From assembly GCA_023458835.1 (NCBI GenBank), contig JAEWWY010000300.1:1-5990 (forward strand): DNA of 5,990 bases. Reading direction: 5' to 3'. The DNA is from Bacillota bacterium (lineage in GTDB: Bacteria; Bacillota; Clostridia; Christensenellales; Aristaeellaceae). The position numbers were made by a program, and so were the translations under genes. This document shows, one piece after another, positions 5,000-5,990 of this stretch (the stretch's first letter is position 1; each line of letters begins with the position of its first letter). The notes under the pieces were generated by a model. That model ran no database searches, had not been told where the DNA came from, and saw nothing but the letters and a program-made list of their open reading frames with translations.

Positions 5000-5614
5000 T
5001 CAGATCCCAAGCGCCCTGCGAAAAAAGCCCACAAAGCCGGGGCGCAGGTCCCGGTGGCTTAAAAGCCGCTCCTCCTGTGACATGTCAAACCAATATTTGC
5101 CCGTCTCCAGGGATTTCGACAGGGAATCCAGCGGCCAACCGGGGGTACGGAGGGGATGGGGCTTGTCCGTAAGCAAAAACGTATCGGAGCAGATATCCTC
5201 CCCGTCGTATTCCAGGCAGGCGCCGTCCTCCATCACCAGGCAGATGGCGTTTTGGTACCGGGCCGGCAAGCAGCCGCCCTGCCCGTATTCCCGCGCCAGG
5301 CCGGCGTAGTAGGCAAGCATTTCCTCATCGGAAAGCGGCCTTCCCTCAGGCCTTCGGGCATGGATGCCCGGATTCTTGTCCTCCGGCACATTCGATATCA
5401 CAAGCCCTGAATCACAGGAGAAAACAGGCCGGTGAAGCGCCTGAAAATAGGCCTTGGCCTTTTGACGGGCGTTTTCCAGCACCGTTCTTCCGTCTTCCGG
5501 AACGGGCGGCACGGCCTCCTCCAGGCCGTCGATCAGGATGGGCAGCACGCAGAGCCAGTCGCGCATGGCGCTGAGCTTGGCCCGATTGCCTGTGCCGTCC
5601 AACAAGCGCCGCAT
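5000..5614 (-). CDS. RdgB/HAM1-family non-canonical purine NTP pyrophosphatase, divergent
   Basis: This 204-residue soluble protein matches the house-cleaning enzymes that hydrolyse dITP/XTP to the monophosphate and pyrophosphate, keeping deaminated purines out of DNA and RNA. The family landmarks appear in order. GTGNRAKL (7-14) corresponds to the substrate-binding T-G-N-x-x-K. VLENARQKAKAYF (45-57) corresponds to the E-N-A-x-x-K-A helix. CDSGL (67-71) retains the catalytic Asp (D68), although the usual D-D-S-G is C-D-S-G. PGIHARR (82-88) corresponds to P-G-x-x-S-A-R, and SHR (186-188) is at the C-terminus. The usual G-F-G-Y-D-P-I-F loop is altered to PGWPLDSL (158-165), so substrate preference may differ. 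The ATG at 5614 has GGGAGG 6 nt upstream and overlaps the preceding stop as TAATG, indicating co-translation with the metal-binding protein gene. The length is normal. Confidence 0.82.
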   Translation of the reverse strand: MRRLLDGTGNRAKLSAMRDWLCVLPILIDGLEEAVPPVPEDGRTVLENARQKAKAYFQALHRPVFSCDSGLVISNVPEDKNPGIHARRPEGRPLSDEEMLAYYAGLAREYGQGGCLPARYQNAICLVMEDGACLEYDGEDICSDTFLLTDKPHPLRTPGWPLDSLSKSLETGKYWFDMSQEERLLSHRDLRPGFVGFFRRALGI

Positions 5615-5990
5615 TATACGCCTCCCAAGGCAAGCATCAAAACCTGCATGTTCTTGCGCATTCCATCCTCATAGGCCGAATAGGCGCCCTCGTCCATGGG
5701 GCCGGTGACCAGCGGATCAAGCTCGTATATTTGGGCGCCGGTTTCCGCCGCCAGCATCCTGGCTGCCAAATCGGGGTACTGGGGCTCGGTAAAAAGGGGC
5801 GGCGCCTTCAGAGCGCGTACCAGTTCCACCAGTTCGGCCAGTTGGGCGGGGCTCAACGCCTCTCCCGGCTCCCGGTTCACCACAGCCGCCACATGCAGCC
5901 CATAGGCCTTGGCAAAGTACGGAAACGCTTCATGGAAGGTGATGATTTCCTTGCGGGGAAGGTTTTCCAGGCCTGCCTTCAGCTCCGCAT
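5614..5990 (-). CDS. Metal ABC transporter substrate-binding protein (TroA/ZnuA family), C-terminal part
   Basis: The gene enters from beyond the right edge and only its last 124 residues are visible, where family members are usually about 300. These proteins capture Zn2+ or Mn2+ outside the membrane and deliver it to an ABC importer. Visible hallmarks are TFHEAFPYFAKAYGL (visible residues 17-31), whose His is a metal ligand in the family, and the segment APPLFTEPQYP, with a Glu at the position where family members contact or gate the metal. ETGAQIYELDPL follows, with the conserved ligand Asp, and then a YxxxMRKNMxxLxxAL tail. The presence of ligand residues argues for a functional protein. 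Whether it carries zinc or manganese cannot be told without the N-terminal ligands and any His-rich loop. It ends in a TAATG overlap with the pyrophosphatase gene. The rest of the importer is not visible. Confidence 0.88.
   Translation of the reverse strand, partial: AELKAGLENLPRKEIITFHEAFPYFAKAYGLHVAAVVNREPGEALSPAQLAELVELVRALKAPPLFTEPQYPDLAARMLAAETGAQIYELDPLVTGPMDEGAYSAYEDGMRKNMQVLMLALGGV

Overview
All supported genes lie on the minus strand, so the window reads biologically from 5990 down to 1. The mid-fifties GC (judged by eye, not counted), strong AGGAGG-type ribosome binding sites, TTG and GTG starts, and the gene families all suggest a Gram-positive bacterium of the Bacillota, most likely class Clostridia. 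No genus can be named from the sequence alone.

Upstream block (5990 to 5000). The window opens inside a TroA/ZnuA-type metal ABC transporter substrate-binding protein, of which only the C-terminal 124 residues are visible. It runs through a TAATG junction into a divergent RdgB/HAM1-family nucleoside triphosphate pyrophosphatase. No terminator follows the pyrophosphatase stop.

Regulatory block (4999 to 4553). About 450 bases hold no large gene but are dense in signals. A consensus-like sigma-A promoter (TTGACG, 17-nt spacer, TATACT with an extended TG) begins 18 nt after the pyrophosphatase stop. A leader of about 390 nt follows. It starts with an 11-codon ORF (MSVLSVKGLLN) with a near-perfect ribosome binding site. 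Codons 4 to 8 of that ORF form the 5' arm of a perfect 12-bp helix whose other arm lies about 90 nt downstream. The leader then has several more hairpins, some mutually exclusive, and ends in two successive terminator-like hairpins before the first structural gene. This is the layout of a transcription attenuator controlled by translation of a leader peptide. I do not recognise it as a named RNA family, and it is the most interesting part of the window.

Downstream operon (4552 to 1). Four tightly overlapping genes follow: a MutS2-like ATPase without the C-terminal Smr nuclease domain (TTG start), an ABC transporter ATPase (14-bp overlap), and two ABC-2-type permeases (GTGA and ATGA overlaps). 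A further gene may begin at the left edge. The ATPase and two permeases look like one complete exporter of the COG4586/COG4587/COG3694 type, whose substrate is unknown. The overlaps imply one transcript and coupled translation, so the leader probably sets expression of both the MutS2-like protein and the exporter. B. subtilis MutS2 has been reported to act on collided ribosomes. That makes it plausible, though unproven, that the operon responds to translational stress such as ribosome-targeting compounds.
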